Positions 10,346 through 21,173 of a stretch of DNA of 64,000 nucleotides are shown in pieces. The stretch covers positions 558,001-622,000 of the forward strand of contig BCIA01000007.1 in assembly GCA_001599815.1 (NCBI GenBank). Reading direction: 5' to 3'. Positions within the stretch are counted from its first letter, which is position 1; the number at the start of each line of letters is the position of its first letter. This DNA comes from Furcasterigmium furcatum. Taxonomy: Eukaryota > Ascomycota > Sordariomycetes > Glomerellales > Plectosphaerellaceae. A program made the translations under genes and the position numbers. The notes beneath the pieces are model-generated. The model was given only the letters and a program-made list of their open reading frames with translations, did not search any database and was not told where the DNA came from.

Positions 10346-12151
10346 ATGTCTGAGAGACACAGACAGCCCAGCAGCAGCAGCGTTCCCATGTGCGACGACG
10401 ACTCCTCGCTGAACGGCCCGGCCGTCTCAGCGCCGACGGAGCCGCTAATCGCCGATGAGGTTAGGGAGCGAAACCCGGGTGCCCGGTCCTTGGTACGTGA
10501 AGCTCAGAGAGCGCTGACCTGCTGGCCTTGCCAGTCGTCGCAGACACCGCCGCCGCGGGACGACGATGTCCTCAACGACTACGACTCGGCGCTGGGCATG
10601 GTACGGTCCGCCAATCCGGTCGCCCTTGTCTGTTGATCTCAATCGAGCCTCGCGTGTGCGTTCGCGGGGGTGGCTGACCATAAAACGGTGCCTAGGACTC
10701 GGACACGGCGTCCACGAGGTCGATACACTCGAGCATCATGCGATATCGCGAGGAACACGGCCGGACGTACCACGGCTACAAGCCGAGCAGTGCGTGAGCC
10801 ATGCGCGCGCACCTCGAGGCGGAAAGGCTGACACTTTGCGCCCAGTCAATTATCCCCTGCCGAATGACGAGGTGAGTCGCCCGCAGCGTTGTGGTGATGA
10901 GTTTGCGCCGCCAAGTCTGCTCACACCGCCACCCACCGCCGACAGTTGGAGCAGGATAGATTAGGTACTATGCAGCGCCCCCAAGGAAGACCGACTCGCT
11001 CACGGAGTGTCCAGATTTACAGCACCATTTGTGTCTACTGACATTCGATGGAAACCTCTTCCTCAGCCCAGCCGAACAGAGGAGGCCGATCAGCCGCGTG
11101 CTCGATATCGGCACCGGCACCGGCATGTGGGCGATGGACTTTGGTGAGCGGCCTTTGGCCAGGATCTGCGCTCTTCACGCATGGACTGCTAACTCGAGCC
11201 TGTACTTAGCCGATGAGCACCCAGAAGCGGAGGTCAGGACGCCATCTGCCCATCATTCTACCAGGCCGTCAAGGACTAAACATATCGCAGGTCATCGGGG
11301 TCGATTTAAGTCCGATACAGCCTAATTAGTATGAGGCCTCACTCACACAAACACGCTCACCGCTGCTACACCGACACTAACTGACGCAAACCAGTGTGCC
11401 GTCCAACGTATATTTCCAGATCGACGACATCGAGAGCGACTGGACATTCGGGCGCCCCTTCGACTTCATCTTCTGCCGGATGATGACCGGCTCCATCCGC
11501 GACTATCCCCAGCTCGCCCGGCGGAGCTTCGAGTAAGCCTCTGCCCGCCGCCCCGTGAACCCTGCGCTCACCCACCCCCTCCAGGAACCTAACGCCCGGA
11601 TCGTGGATGGAGTTCCAGGAGTTCGTCCTCTCTCCCATCTCCGACGACGGTACCCTCACCGCCGAGAACCCCATCATGAGGTGGGCGGACCTCCTCCTCG
11701 AGGGGCTCACGAACCTCGAGATCCAGGGCGACAACGCCCTGCGGTGCAAGCAGAACCTCATCGACGCCGGCTTCGTCAACGTCCGGCAGGTCGTGTACAA
11801 GTGGCCGCTGAACCCGTGGCCGAAGAGCCCGAAGTTCAAGGAGATCGGTGCGTCGCGGCGCCTTGTCCTTCACCAGCCATGCTGACGAGAAGTAGGAATG
11901 TGGGCGTACGAGAACGTCGCAGGGAACCTGTCCGGCGTGAGCATGGCGCTCTTCACGCGCGGGCTGGGCTGGAAGGTCGCCGAGGTGGAGGTCTTCCTGG
12001 CGGAGGTGCGGAGGGCCATGAGGGACCGCACGGTACATGCGTACTGGCCGATGTAAGTACGCCTCGTGAGGTGGTGCGAGCGTTTGCTGACCTTTTCTTT
12101 AGATATGTCGTATACGGGCAAAAGCCCGAGGGGCCAAAAGTAGAATCATGA
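10346..12151 (+). CDS. LaeA-like class I SAM-dependent methyltransferase, 12 exons
   Basis: Methyltransferase of the LaeA-like family common in Pezizomycotina, whose members act in secondary metabolism or development; the exact substrate is unknown. Exons: 10346-10492, 10544-10600, 10696-10789, 10846-10871, 10946-10964, 11015-11143, 11210-11232, 11291-11328, 11395-11532, 11585-11847, 11896-12052, 12103-12151 (379 aa). The family signature YREEHGRTYHGYK ... YPLPNDE is followed by SAM motif I, VLDIGTGTGMW (about residues 143-153), IGVDLSP (acidic end of strand 2), then DFIFCRMMTGSI and the ENLTPGSWMEFQE block typical of the family. Three exons are 19-26 nt. The first intron (51 bp, frame-neutral, GTACGT donor) might be retained. 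Converges on the sugar-transporter gene. Confidence 0.87.
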
Positions 12152-12548
12152 TGATGAAATGAACAAGCATATGTCTAATCGGCCGGGCCACCTTGGACAA
12201 ACACTCGCACTGGCGAGTCCAGCGGACTGAACCTCTACCACCGCCGCGCGATGATCGCTCGGCTGTTTCTTGAGAAGAAACCTGGTGGCTATGAAGGCCG
12301 AATAAGGATGGCAAGTCTCAGAAGCACCACATCAACATGACGACAGGCAGAGCCTCGTGGTCTCCCTCTTCAGGCGCAGGTAATGCAAATGAGCTCCAAT
12401 TTGACGTGTGCGTCCCATATCGACTCCTAGGTCGATGTTGAGCAGCTCACGCAACATCTGGGCGGCAAGGCGCCTGTATCCGGGTATCATAACTCTTACT
12501 CTTACACAATGATATCTGCTACTGTAGACCAGGAACTACCATACCAGT
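12152..12548. other. intergenic between convergent genes
   Basis: 397 bp containing the 3' ends of the LaeA-like gene (plus) and the sugar transporter (minus). No other structure seen. Confidence 0.6.
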
Positions 12549-14334
12549 TCAAGCACTCTTGTTGCTGCCAGCGCCGTCCTCGGCATTCTCCTTGTGGGCG
12601 GCCCTGCTCTCGCCGCCCTCGACGGCCTTCCACTTGGCCGACGTGATAGGGTTGACCCTCGTAATGTACATGGTGTCGATCTCCTCGAGGCTGCGATCCT
12701 TCGACTCGTTCAGGAAGAAGAAGACGATGACGGCGAGCGCGGCGCAGCAGCCGGCGAAGACGAGGCCGTACAGCCAGGCGATCGCGTCGACGATGAATCG
12801 GGTGCTATAGCGCGACGGTCAGCCAGTGTCACATTCAAGGGCGGGCGGTAAATCACTCACAAGAAGGAGATGAGGAAGTTCCACAGCCAGTTCGAGGCAG
12901 TCGCGATTCCCATGGCGGTCGAGCGGTACCGCGCGGGGTACAGCTCGGCGACGACGGCCCAGACGAGAGGGCCCCATGTGGTGGCGAAGCCGGCGATGAA
13001 CAGGCACGAGAATGCGACGAGCACGGCGCCGGCTTGGGGTGTGTTCTTCGGGTTGGCGTTGTCCAGGGCGAAGTGGCCGACGAAGGCGTAGACACTGGAA
13101 AGAAGATGTCAGCAATGGTCTCATGCCCAAACACACAATTTCACTCACAAGAAGCAGACCATCATCCACAGCGCGCCGACGATGAGGGCAGACCGGCGGC
13201 CGCACTTCTTGACGACGTACAGGCCGCCAAACGTGCACGCCACGTTCACCGAGCCGAGGATGACCTGCGTCACGTAGCTGTTGTCGAGCCCGGTGGCCTG
13301 GAAGACCGTCGTGCCGTAATAGAAGAAGAAGTTGGCGCCCGTGAGCTGCTGGCCGGACTGCAGCAGGATACCGAGGAACAGGCGGTACAGCATGCGGGGG
13401 CCGGTGAAGATCTCGTACCACTTGGTGTCGGAGCCCTGCTTCTCCTCCTCGACCTTCTCGCGGATCTCGTCGATCTGGATGTTGACGCTCTCGGCGTCGG
13501 GGGCGACGCCGGCGAGCCTGGCGATTGTCCTGCGCGCCTCGTCCTCCTTGCCCCTGCGGAAGGCGAACCGGGGGCTCTCGGGGAGGAGGAGGATGCCGCC
13601 GCCGAGGATCAGGGCCCAGGCGAAGCCGAGGCCGTTGGGGATGCGCCACGAGGAGCTGTTGTCGATCGACTCGGTGCCGTAGTTGACCATGTTGGACGTC
13701 CAGATGCCGAGGGTGACGAAGAGCTGGTACGTCGAGATGATGACGCCGCGGATGATGGCCGGGCTGCTCTCGGACTGGTACATGGGGACGGCGACGGAGA
13801 GCGCGCCGATGCCGACGCCGTCGACGAGGCGGCCGACGGCGAACTGGACCCAGCTGTACTCGGAAGAGATCTGGATGATGATGCCGACGCAGGAGAAGAA
13901 TGCGGCGGAGGAGATGGTGAGGCGGCGGCCGATGACGTCCGCGAGCTTGCCAGCGATGAGGCATCCGAAGAGACAGCCGACCGAGAGGAGGCCGACGATG
14001 GTGCCCTGGCGGGCGGCGCTGAAGTAGTACTCGCCATTGGCGTTGACTTGGCCGAAGCGGCGGGCATAGTCCTCCATCAGGAAGAAGCCAGAGATTTGGC
14101 CGCTGTGAGGGCAGTGAGCAAAGGGAAAAGGTCGAGCAGCGCTGAATGGCTGGTCACTCACCTGACATATCCGAACATGAAGCCGCCGACACTGGCGACG
14201 AGACCGAGGAAGCAGGCCGCGAAGGTGACGCGCTGCTCACGCTTGATGGTGGCGATGGAGGTCTGGCGGGCGAGAGCCGCGCCAGTCAGCGGCTCCGCGG
14301 GCTCCTTCGAGCCGCCGAACTTGGGGAACTTCAT
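12549..14334 (-). CDS. MFS sugar porter, hexose-transporter type
   Basis: Plasma-membrane proton-coupled sugar porter of the hexose (HXT/MST) type, 538 aa, 12 predicted TM segments. Exons 14334-14162, 14102-13149, 13094-12861 and 12804-12549. Family motifs seen: FMFGYVSGQISG in TM1, GKLADVIGRR after TM2, PESPRF at the end of the first half, QQLTGANFFFYYG in TM7, KCGRR in the second half and NWLWNF near TM10. The TM7 motif is that of monosaccharide rather than disaccharide transporters; the substrate is otherwise not readable. The tail after TM12 is hydrophilic and ends GAGSNKSA. It lies just downstream of the cellobiose dehydrogenase on the same strand, which fits co-use in cellulose or plant-sugar metabolism, but their promoters are separate. 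Confidence 0.92.
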
Positions 14335-16000
14335 TTTGAAGTCAAGTAACGAGACAGTAGACAGATCAGTTGCAGTGTTGATGGGGTCTCGAAGAGACAG
14401 GAGATGGTTGAAGGTGTGGGTGGATGTGAGGTTGAAGAGGTTTCAAGTTGGAGTGGGAGTGGAAGTGTGTGTACGATGACGAGCTGATCAGAAAACTCCA
14501 ACGTCCAGGGAGACGAGAAGAGATAAAAAGGAGCGCCGGGTGGCCAGATCACAGCTAGATTAAGCGGAGCCCAGATGGCCGGAATCTTCTGTGCCTTACA
14601 GATCAAGTGTTCACGGGGCCGGCGGCGGGATGAATCGGCAGCCGGTGGCAGCGTTCACGGTGACTCCGGACCCGATCAATGAAAGAACCGGCGCATGGCC
14701 TGGTCAGGAGGGCACAAACCTAACGGGCAGCCCGCAATAAGGTAGTCAAAAGTGAAGCGTGCAACCGTTCTCGGAGTCCTTGGCACAAGTCAGCCTCAAG
14801 CCCGCCCCTCGTGGGCATATCGTCACCATCGTCGAGACTCGAGCCGGCTCGTACCCATGACGCTGCTACCGGGGCCCATCGGATCTTCGGTGACTTGCTC
14901 GGCGAGTAGGTCCGGTCTGTGGGCAGATGAGAGCCACAAAACCGGGACCTCCCGCCTTTAGCACCGCAGAGCCGCAGTCTCTTTTTCAGGGTCGCAGCAA
15001 GCATTGAAGCTGGACGATGTGCTTCTCACGATGCCATGGGAGAATGCCCCTCGATCATGGGCAATATCCTTAGAATATGATCATGGGATGAAAGACGGCC
15101 TTTCTGGAGACGGAAAAGACTTATACTTTTGCCCGGGGGACGCCATTGAGACGCCTCGCGAAAGGATGTCGCAACCGGCTTCCATGGCCGGATGCAGGCA
15201 TCGGCAGTCTTAGTTAGCCCACGGGCTTTGTGGGTATGCGCCGTGGGACCTTGAGAAGGCCCGAAGAAAGGGGGCTCTGCATCGGATTTAATGCTCCTCT
15301 CTCTTCAATTAATGGGTCTTTCACAGAATTTCTTCTTCCATCTCGCACAATGGAAACCTGATGGGGTCTGTCCCTGATGGCAATTCAATTCACGGTCTTC
15401 AGGTGGTCCGACATCACCAACAGACAGACAGTCCCCCCAGCAGAATCAGATGGCGACATCAATTGAGTTTCCCTATTTGCAACGGTCTTGCGATATTCGA
15501 GTCATTGTCATGCTAGTAGCTCTCCGAGCCAACATCGATGACATCAGCATCCTGTGATGAGAAAACGAGGAGTTTTCAGGACACTTCAGTCGACGGGTTT
15601 AGACCGGCCTCGGGCGCCCCGGCAGGACCCGCTTTTCCCGCCGTGGGCCGGTCGGCGTCTCCCGCCCCTCTTCGCGTGTTTTGGCATAAGTCCGTATCGC
15701 CGCTGCATCTGCCGGACGATCCGTTGAGGTAAAGCCGACGGCATGGATCACCCTGCATCACCTATTGCGTGGCGGCGGGTGGTCACCGAGGTCGGTCGAG
15801 GGCCCCATGACCAGCATGGCATCAAGACACGGAGATCAGTAGCATGTTATCACGGCTACCTACGGAAGATGTAAATGCAGAAGAAGCCCTTTTCCCGACT
15901 GAAGATGCAAGGTAACCCAAGTACAACGTCTGCCGCCTCGGGTCAAAATATGTACAAGCAAGATCCAAGGTTATGTACGCGGGGAAACCACGCCCCCGAC
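14335..16000. other. intergenic, sugar-transporter promoter
   Basis: 1.67 kb between the transporter start and the end of the cellobiose dehydrogenase. AT-richer patches occur around 15290-15540. No gene, repeat or RNA was recognised. Confidence 0.55.
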
Positions 16001-18963
16001 TCAGGGGTTCAGGCACTGCGTCCGGGTTAGCATCCGGCAGACGGTCTCTCGGGGGTCGGGAACACGGCGGCTTACCTGGAAGTAGTAGGGGTTGAGCTCG
16101 ACGCAGCGCAGGCCGCTGACGCACTGGAAGGAGCCGCGCCACTCGCGGCCGCCGCACTGCTCGTAGATCCTGGAGGCGCGGGCTGGGCCGAGCTGCAGGA
16201 TGCGCTGGGCGGCGTGCTCGGCGGCGACGACGATGTACGAGGACGGGTTGGTCGTGACGTGGCCGGGGAAGATGGACGCGTCGACGACGAACAGGTTGTC
16301 CGTGCCGTAGACGCGCGTGTTGGTGTCGACGACGCCGTCGCCGTTGTTGATGCGGCCGTCGTTGTTGCTGAGCTTGGCCGTGCCGATCCAGTGGTTGGCG
16401 CGGCGGGTGGCCGTCGAGATGAGGTAGTTCTCGACGTACGAGCGGATGGTGGTGCCCGCGGGGGGGTGCAGCCACTCGAGGTTGGGGACGTTGGCGAGAG
16501 AGGCCCGCAGGGTCTCGAGGGACTTGATCACGGCCTCACGGTCGTTGGCATCGTTGAGGTAGGGGACGTTCGCCTGCAAGACCTGGGTGTTCAGGCCGGC
16601 CGTCAGGGTCATGCGGCCGCGAGACTTGGCGCCACGGCCGAGGTACTGGGAGATGGTGAGGGTGTCTGGGGTGCGGGTCAGCAGTGTTCCTTTTCAATGT
16701 GGGCCATGTTCTCAACGCACCAGGATCGTCCTCGCCCAGGGAGCCCTCCATGCGGGCGGTGTACTGCATCTGGCGGACAACGTTGTCGGCGCCCCGGACC
16801 TCATCGAAGAAGCTATGACATGTGAGCGGCGTTCCGAATAGCAAGGGGTTGGGTAGATGCTCACAGAGGGCCGATGTTGGGGGCGGACTGGGCCAGGATA
16901 CCGCGGCGGCCGGTGAGGTAGGCCTGGATGTCGGCCTGGTACTCTGGGCCGCCATCATAGGCGGTGTAGAAGTCGTAGAACTGAACGGAAGGATGGCGGA
17001 GGACGATATCGGTCTGTCACAGGGATCAGCGAGGCCACTCAGCCAGATACAAGTCGACTTACGTTGGTGTGGTCCTCCAGGTTGTAGCCGACGGGAAGGT
17101 TGATCCAGTGGTTCCTGGCGATCATGCTGCTGCCGTCAAGTGTCGAGTTACCGACGATCTCGAGCTGGTCCACGGGGCCGATGCCGCTGCGCATGAGGAG
17201 CTTGGCACTGCCGAAGGCACCGGCAGACACGATGACACGTCCAGTCACGGGGGTGAGCTTGACGGTGCCCTGGTATCCGCCCGTCAGGTAGGGCTCGACC
17301 TCGATGCCGGTGACGTGACCTCCCTCACGCACGACGCGCCTCGCGGCAGTCTTGGTCCAGAGCTTGAAGTTAGAGCGCGCGTTGGCAGTGGCGAGGTACG
17401 TGGCGAGGGGACCGCCACGCTCACCGCCAGAGTACATGTAAGGGGTGTAGCCGAAGGTGCGGTTCTTCTGGTTGGGGTTCGCGTTGAGATCAGTCTCGCG
17501 CCATCCCGCGGACCTGAGACCCTCACGGATGGTGTTCATGCCGGCCGTGAGGTACCTCTGTCCGTCCTGCGAGGGGACCGTGGTGCCGGGGATACGAGAG
17601 AAGACGCGCTGCTCGGCGCCACGGATGTCGTTGGCCTTCCAGCCGTTGGGGAAGTTGTAGTCCCAGTCAAGGGCATAGGGCTAGAAACACGTTAGGGGGG
17701 GTTGCCAGGACAGAGAAAGGAGACTCACCCTCCACCAAAGAGCGGCGTTGATGGCGGTACCGCCGCCCAGAATGCAGCCGGCCATCTGGTCGGTGTCGCG
17801 GCAGGCGATGCCGGCGGCGTCGTGCCAGATCTCGTTGCAGAATCCAGGAACGTCGAAGCGAGTGAGGCCAGTACCCGCCATCCACGGGGCTCCGAGCTGG
17901 CCTCCCCACTGATCGGTCGAAACGGGGCCCTTCTCGATCAGGAGAACCTTGTGGCCGGCCTCGCTGAGCTTGTCAGCGACGGGGATACCGCCAGCGCCGC
18001 CACCAATAACGACGTAGTCGAAGGTCTCATCGGGAACGGGGATGCCGCTCGCCGGGGGCTCGGGCTCAGAAGTGCCCGAGGGGATGCCAGACGACGTCGA
18101 GGTAGGGGTGCCACTGCCGCCACAGTCGACCTCGGGAATGATGGTGGCGAGAGCAGCATGCGCCGCATAGTCCTGGTTAAGCCACTCGGGGGTGAATCCG
18201 CCACCGGTAATGGTCTGAGCATCATGCTGGGCGACGGTGATCTCCGTGGGGCAGTCGAGGTCACCCCCGGGGCTGGTGTACGAGATAGCAGATCCGACCT
18301 GCATCCAACCCTGAGTGGTCGCCCAACCACCGGATTCGCCGTTATGCGTCCACGAGAAGCAGTTGATGCAGCGATACTCGAGGGTGTAGTGGGTGTCGTT
18401 GACGGTGGAAGCGATTTGCCTCTGCACAGCGTGTTAGACGGCCGAGTCGGTATGCTCAGGAGCAGAATGAACTCACAATCTCGGCATCACCGGTGAAGTG
18501 CTCGGCGTACTCGCGCGAAGAAGAGTACATGAACGACGTGTGGACATCGTCATCGACGGGGTAGGCCAGGAGAAGGAGGTTGTTGGGCATGATGCCTCCG
18601 ACAGCAATACCGCACCAACCTTCGCCCGGACCATTAGGAGTCGCGCATTCCTATGGCAGAGTCAGAATCCGGAGTGTGCTACCTGTGGCTCATTCATATC
18701 CTTACGAGGTATCCAAGGAACTCCGTGGCATCGGTCTCCACGGCATCAGGTGGCAGGCTGTAACCCCACTTGATCTGGCCGCGGTATGAGTATGTCTGGT
18801 AGGGGACTCCGGAGGGAGACACCCAAGTCGTCGATTGAGCCAGAGCGCCCTGGGTGACTGCGCAAGTTAGACTTGTTACTCCTCAAGCGCGAAGTGGCGG
18901 GTTCGACTCACGCAGGGTGCTCACGGCCACGGTAGCGGCACCAACACGGCCGAAGAACCTCAT
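16001..18963 (-). CDS. cellobiose dehydrogenase with cytochrome, GMC flavin and CBM1 domains
   Basis: Secreted haem-flavoenzyme that oxidises cellobiose to the lactone and feeds electrons to lytic polysaccharide monooxygenases. Exons: 18963-18912, 18857-18706, 18650-18477, 18421-17729, 17680-17063, 17013-16865, 16812-16721, 16665-16076, 16015-16001 (844 aa). Order: signal peptide ending GALAQ; CDH cytochrome domain (~25-235) with likely haem ligands Met in GGIMPNN and His in AQHDAQ; Ser/Thr/Pro linker; FAD Rossmann motif VVIGGGAGG, GGGTAINAALWW; GMC C-terminal domain with catalytic His in NHWIGT and Asn in TTNPSSYIV; then a CBM1 (QCGG...FQC...LRC...FQC). The last exon codes only CLNP and supplies the fourth CBM1 cysteine. 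The CBM1 places it in class IIA. Length is normal for the class. Confidence 0.95.
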
Positions 18964-20428
18964 GGTGACGACGGTCAAGAGAGTCAGAGAGGGATACAGA
19001 GCCGGATAGGAGCGAGAGGCACGCAAGCGTTGGAGGGAGCGCGCCCACTACTTTAAAGTGATGATCACCCCAGGACCAAGGATGAGCCAAGATGCAGCCG
19101 AAGAGGCTGCGCGGCGATGCCATATTCCTTTCCCCATCATAGCTGGGCGTTTTCCCTAGGATCAGGGCGAGGCCCATTGCCGGATGATACCTCCAAAGCG
19201 TAAGTGTGATACCAAGCTCCGTGCCATATAGGGTAAGGTGCCAGAATGGTGCCAAATAGAGCATGACAGATTGCACTGTGGAACGCGGGCAGATGTGACC
19301 AACAGGGTTGAGACAGGGGTTGCTTCATCAAGAGCGGCCCAAAGGGATCATGATGGAGTAGTTGTTCATATGCATGTCAGCGGCTCAAGGTTGGTTCGGT
19401 CGTGGAAGGAACCCGCATGTTGGCTTGAAGGCGTTCGCTTGTTGAGGATCCCCAGAGTCAGGCATGCGATGTGTACGACGGGGCGAAGCTCACATCAGAA
19501 GCCGCAACGCGCAGCACTCCCCCGTCGAAGCTGTCGCTGCACGTCGTATAGCAAGCCTGGGCGATGAGCTTGTTGATTAGGGTTGCAGGCTCTCGCAGGC
19601 TCTCCCACCAGCATTACTCTCAGTTGCCAGAAATGGGAGCGCGGAGTGAGCTTCGGCGTACCTATCCTTGGCTGCACCCCACATTCTATGCAATCGGCGG
19701 CAGGTCGATCCGGACTTCCCAACCTGGACTTCGAGGAGAGGCGCCGGCCAATGCGCGTCGAGTAAATGGTCAACTGCGGGTGACGAGCACGTTATGAGGG
19801 GCTGCTGTTGCTTGCGCCGGCTAAAGTGCGCAGTCAGGCCCGGGCCATGGGCAGCGGACCAGCCACAAGTTAATCTATCAGTCAACGATGACTGAGCCCA
19901 AGCAATCTGGGGAGCGCAGCCATCGCTACGATGCGAGGGTCCCCGAGGAGCGGTTGCACATGGGGCCGGGTGCTACGTATGACGAAACTGGCGCATGTAA
20001 AGTCCGGGTACAGCCGTGGCCAGGCCCAGGGTGCTCAAGCAGTCCAGAACCGGATGCGGACGAGGTCTCGCGGGACAAGACAGAGGCCTCGCGGGGTTGA
20101 GGCAAGTTGTTGGCAAGGGCCTCAAGTCGGGCGGAGGAACTGATGTGCCCGGGACGCGGGGCAACTCCTGTTGAGGAGCGTGCCTGGGCCGAGCCTCCAG
20201 CGGTGTTGACGATGCGAGTGAAGTGAGGGAGAGAGATCTGCGGATTCAAAGCAGGTGTGCCGATCGTTCCCAGGGGTGCAGGTAAACTTTGAATTGACGA
20301 AGAACGTCCATGGGAGTCTGGGCCTCTGAGATCGCTCATCCCCATGTGTCTTTGATATTGGGTCTGGTGGTGGGAGTGGGAGAAATGGGTGGAGGACCAC
20401 ACACGGTCAAGGGGATTGCAGAAAAGAT
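18964..20428. other. intergenic upstream of cellobiose dehydrogenase
   Basis: 1.47 kb before the first dispersed element. Contains the cellobiose dehydrogenase core promoter near 19050. Overlapping open frames at 19495-20402 on both strands show no domain. Confidence 0.5.
19052..19057 (-). promoter_or_regulatory. possible TATA-like element of cellobiose dehydrogenase
   Basis: CTTTAAAG lies about 90 bp upstream of the ATG at 18963. The spacing fits a core promoter, but TTTAAA is a weak TATA match. Confidence 0.35.
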
Positions 20429-20600
20429 GGCCGCCCTCGGAACGGCCTCGTCAACCAGCAGGCTTCGGATCGAGCGTCGGATATTCGAGACGAACTCTGT
20501 CTCAAATCCGGAAAATCGAGATGACCTCTGTCGGAACTTCAGAAAATTGGGATAGCGTCCGATCGAGCTGGAGGCAATTCTCAAGACGACCTGACCAACT
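20429..20600 (-). repeat. dispersed ~190-bp element, copy A (reverse orientation)
   Basis: Most diverged of four copies. Read on the minus strand it contains three tandem 31-bp units (20559-20529, 20528-20498, 20497-20467), each starting GASGYYAT-like or GAGTTCGT, and the end motif GGCCGTTCCGAGGGCGGCC (20447-20429). Just beyond that end the plus strand reads GCAGAAAAGATGGCCG (20418-20433), which matches 15 of 16 bases flanking the opposite end of copy B, suggesting a terminal inverted repeat. Confidence 0.7.
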
Positions 20601-21173
20601 TGGAGGCGTTTACCGGCCATGTAATTCGCGACTCTCACTGCTTCAGAGCAACTTGGCAGACAAGTCATGTGACGTCTAAATCCCGGATTATGTAAGCTGG
20701 TGCCTGCCTGCCTACCTACAGTGCGGTCTTGCTGCCTGGACTGGACAACAAGCACTGTCCTCCTTCCGACATCTCGACCTCAACTTCCCCATGATCTCGA
20801 TTCCAACATCAGCTCATGAATACAGGCGGCACCGCCAGCTTGATGCAACTTTCACCTCCCGGAGAAATAGCTGCTCCATGAGGATACACTACCCAAAACT
20901 GAAGCTGGCCCTCTGCGCGCACGAGCATCCCACCTCACACGGTCAATCTCGTGACTTGAGCTCCGGCCGGTCTCAACCATCGCCATCGACGAACTGTGGC
21001 ATCTCTTGAGATGACCCAGCATCACGACATCCCTACCTCATGGCCTTAGCACAGACTGTCGAGATTATCGCCTGATTTCTGCGCCTCGACGACTTTTTGC
21101 CTCCTCTCGCCACCGTGCTCTCCCAGCAGGATCTGTGGCGGCGCTGTCGGCCCGTCAGCCACCGCCTGCCAAG
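20601..21173. other. intergenic, Artemis-family promoter and leader
   Basis: 573 bp between dispersed element copy A and the nuclease start; pyrimidine-rich leader near 21090-21170. Nothing else recognised. Confidence 0.5.

Noticed and set aside
13034..14479. 481-codon plus-strand frame rich in Asp/Glu/Ala
   Set aside because: Antisense shadow of the sugar-transporter exons.
18880..18911. GGTTCGA-containing stretch resembling a tRNA T-arm
   Set aside because: Lies inside intron 1 of cellobiose dehydrogenase; the flanks do not pair as a T-arm or acceptor stem.
19926..20402. 158-codon minus-strand frame upstream of copy A
   Set aside because: No domain, no splice support, His/Ser/Pro-rich; overlapping frames on the other strand are equally open.
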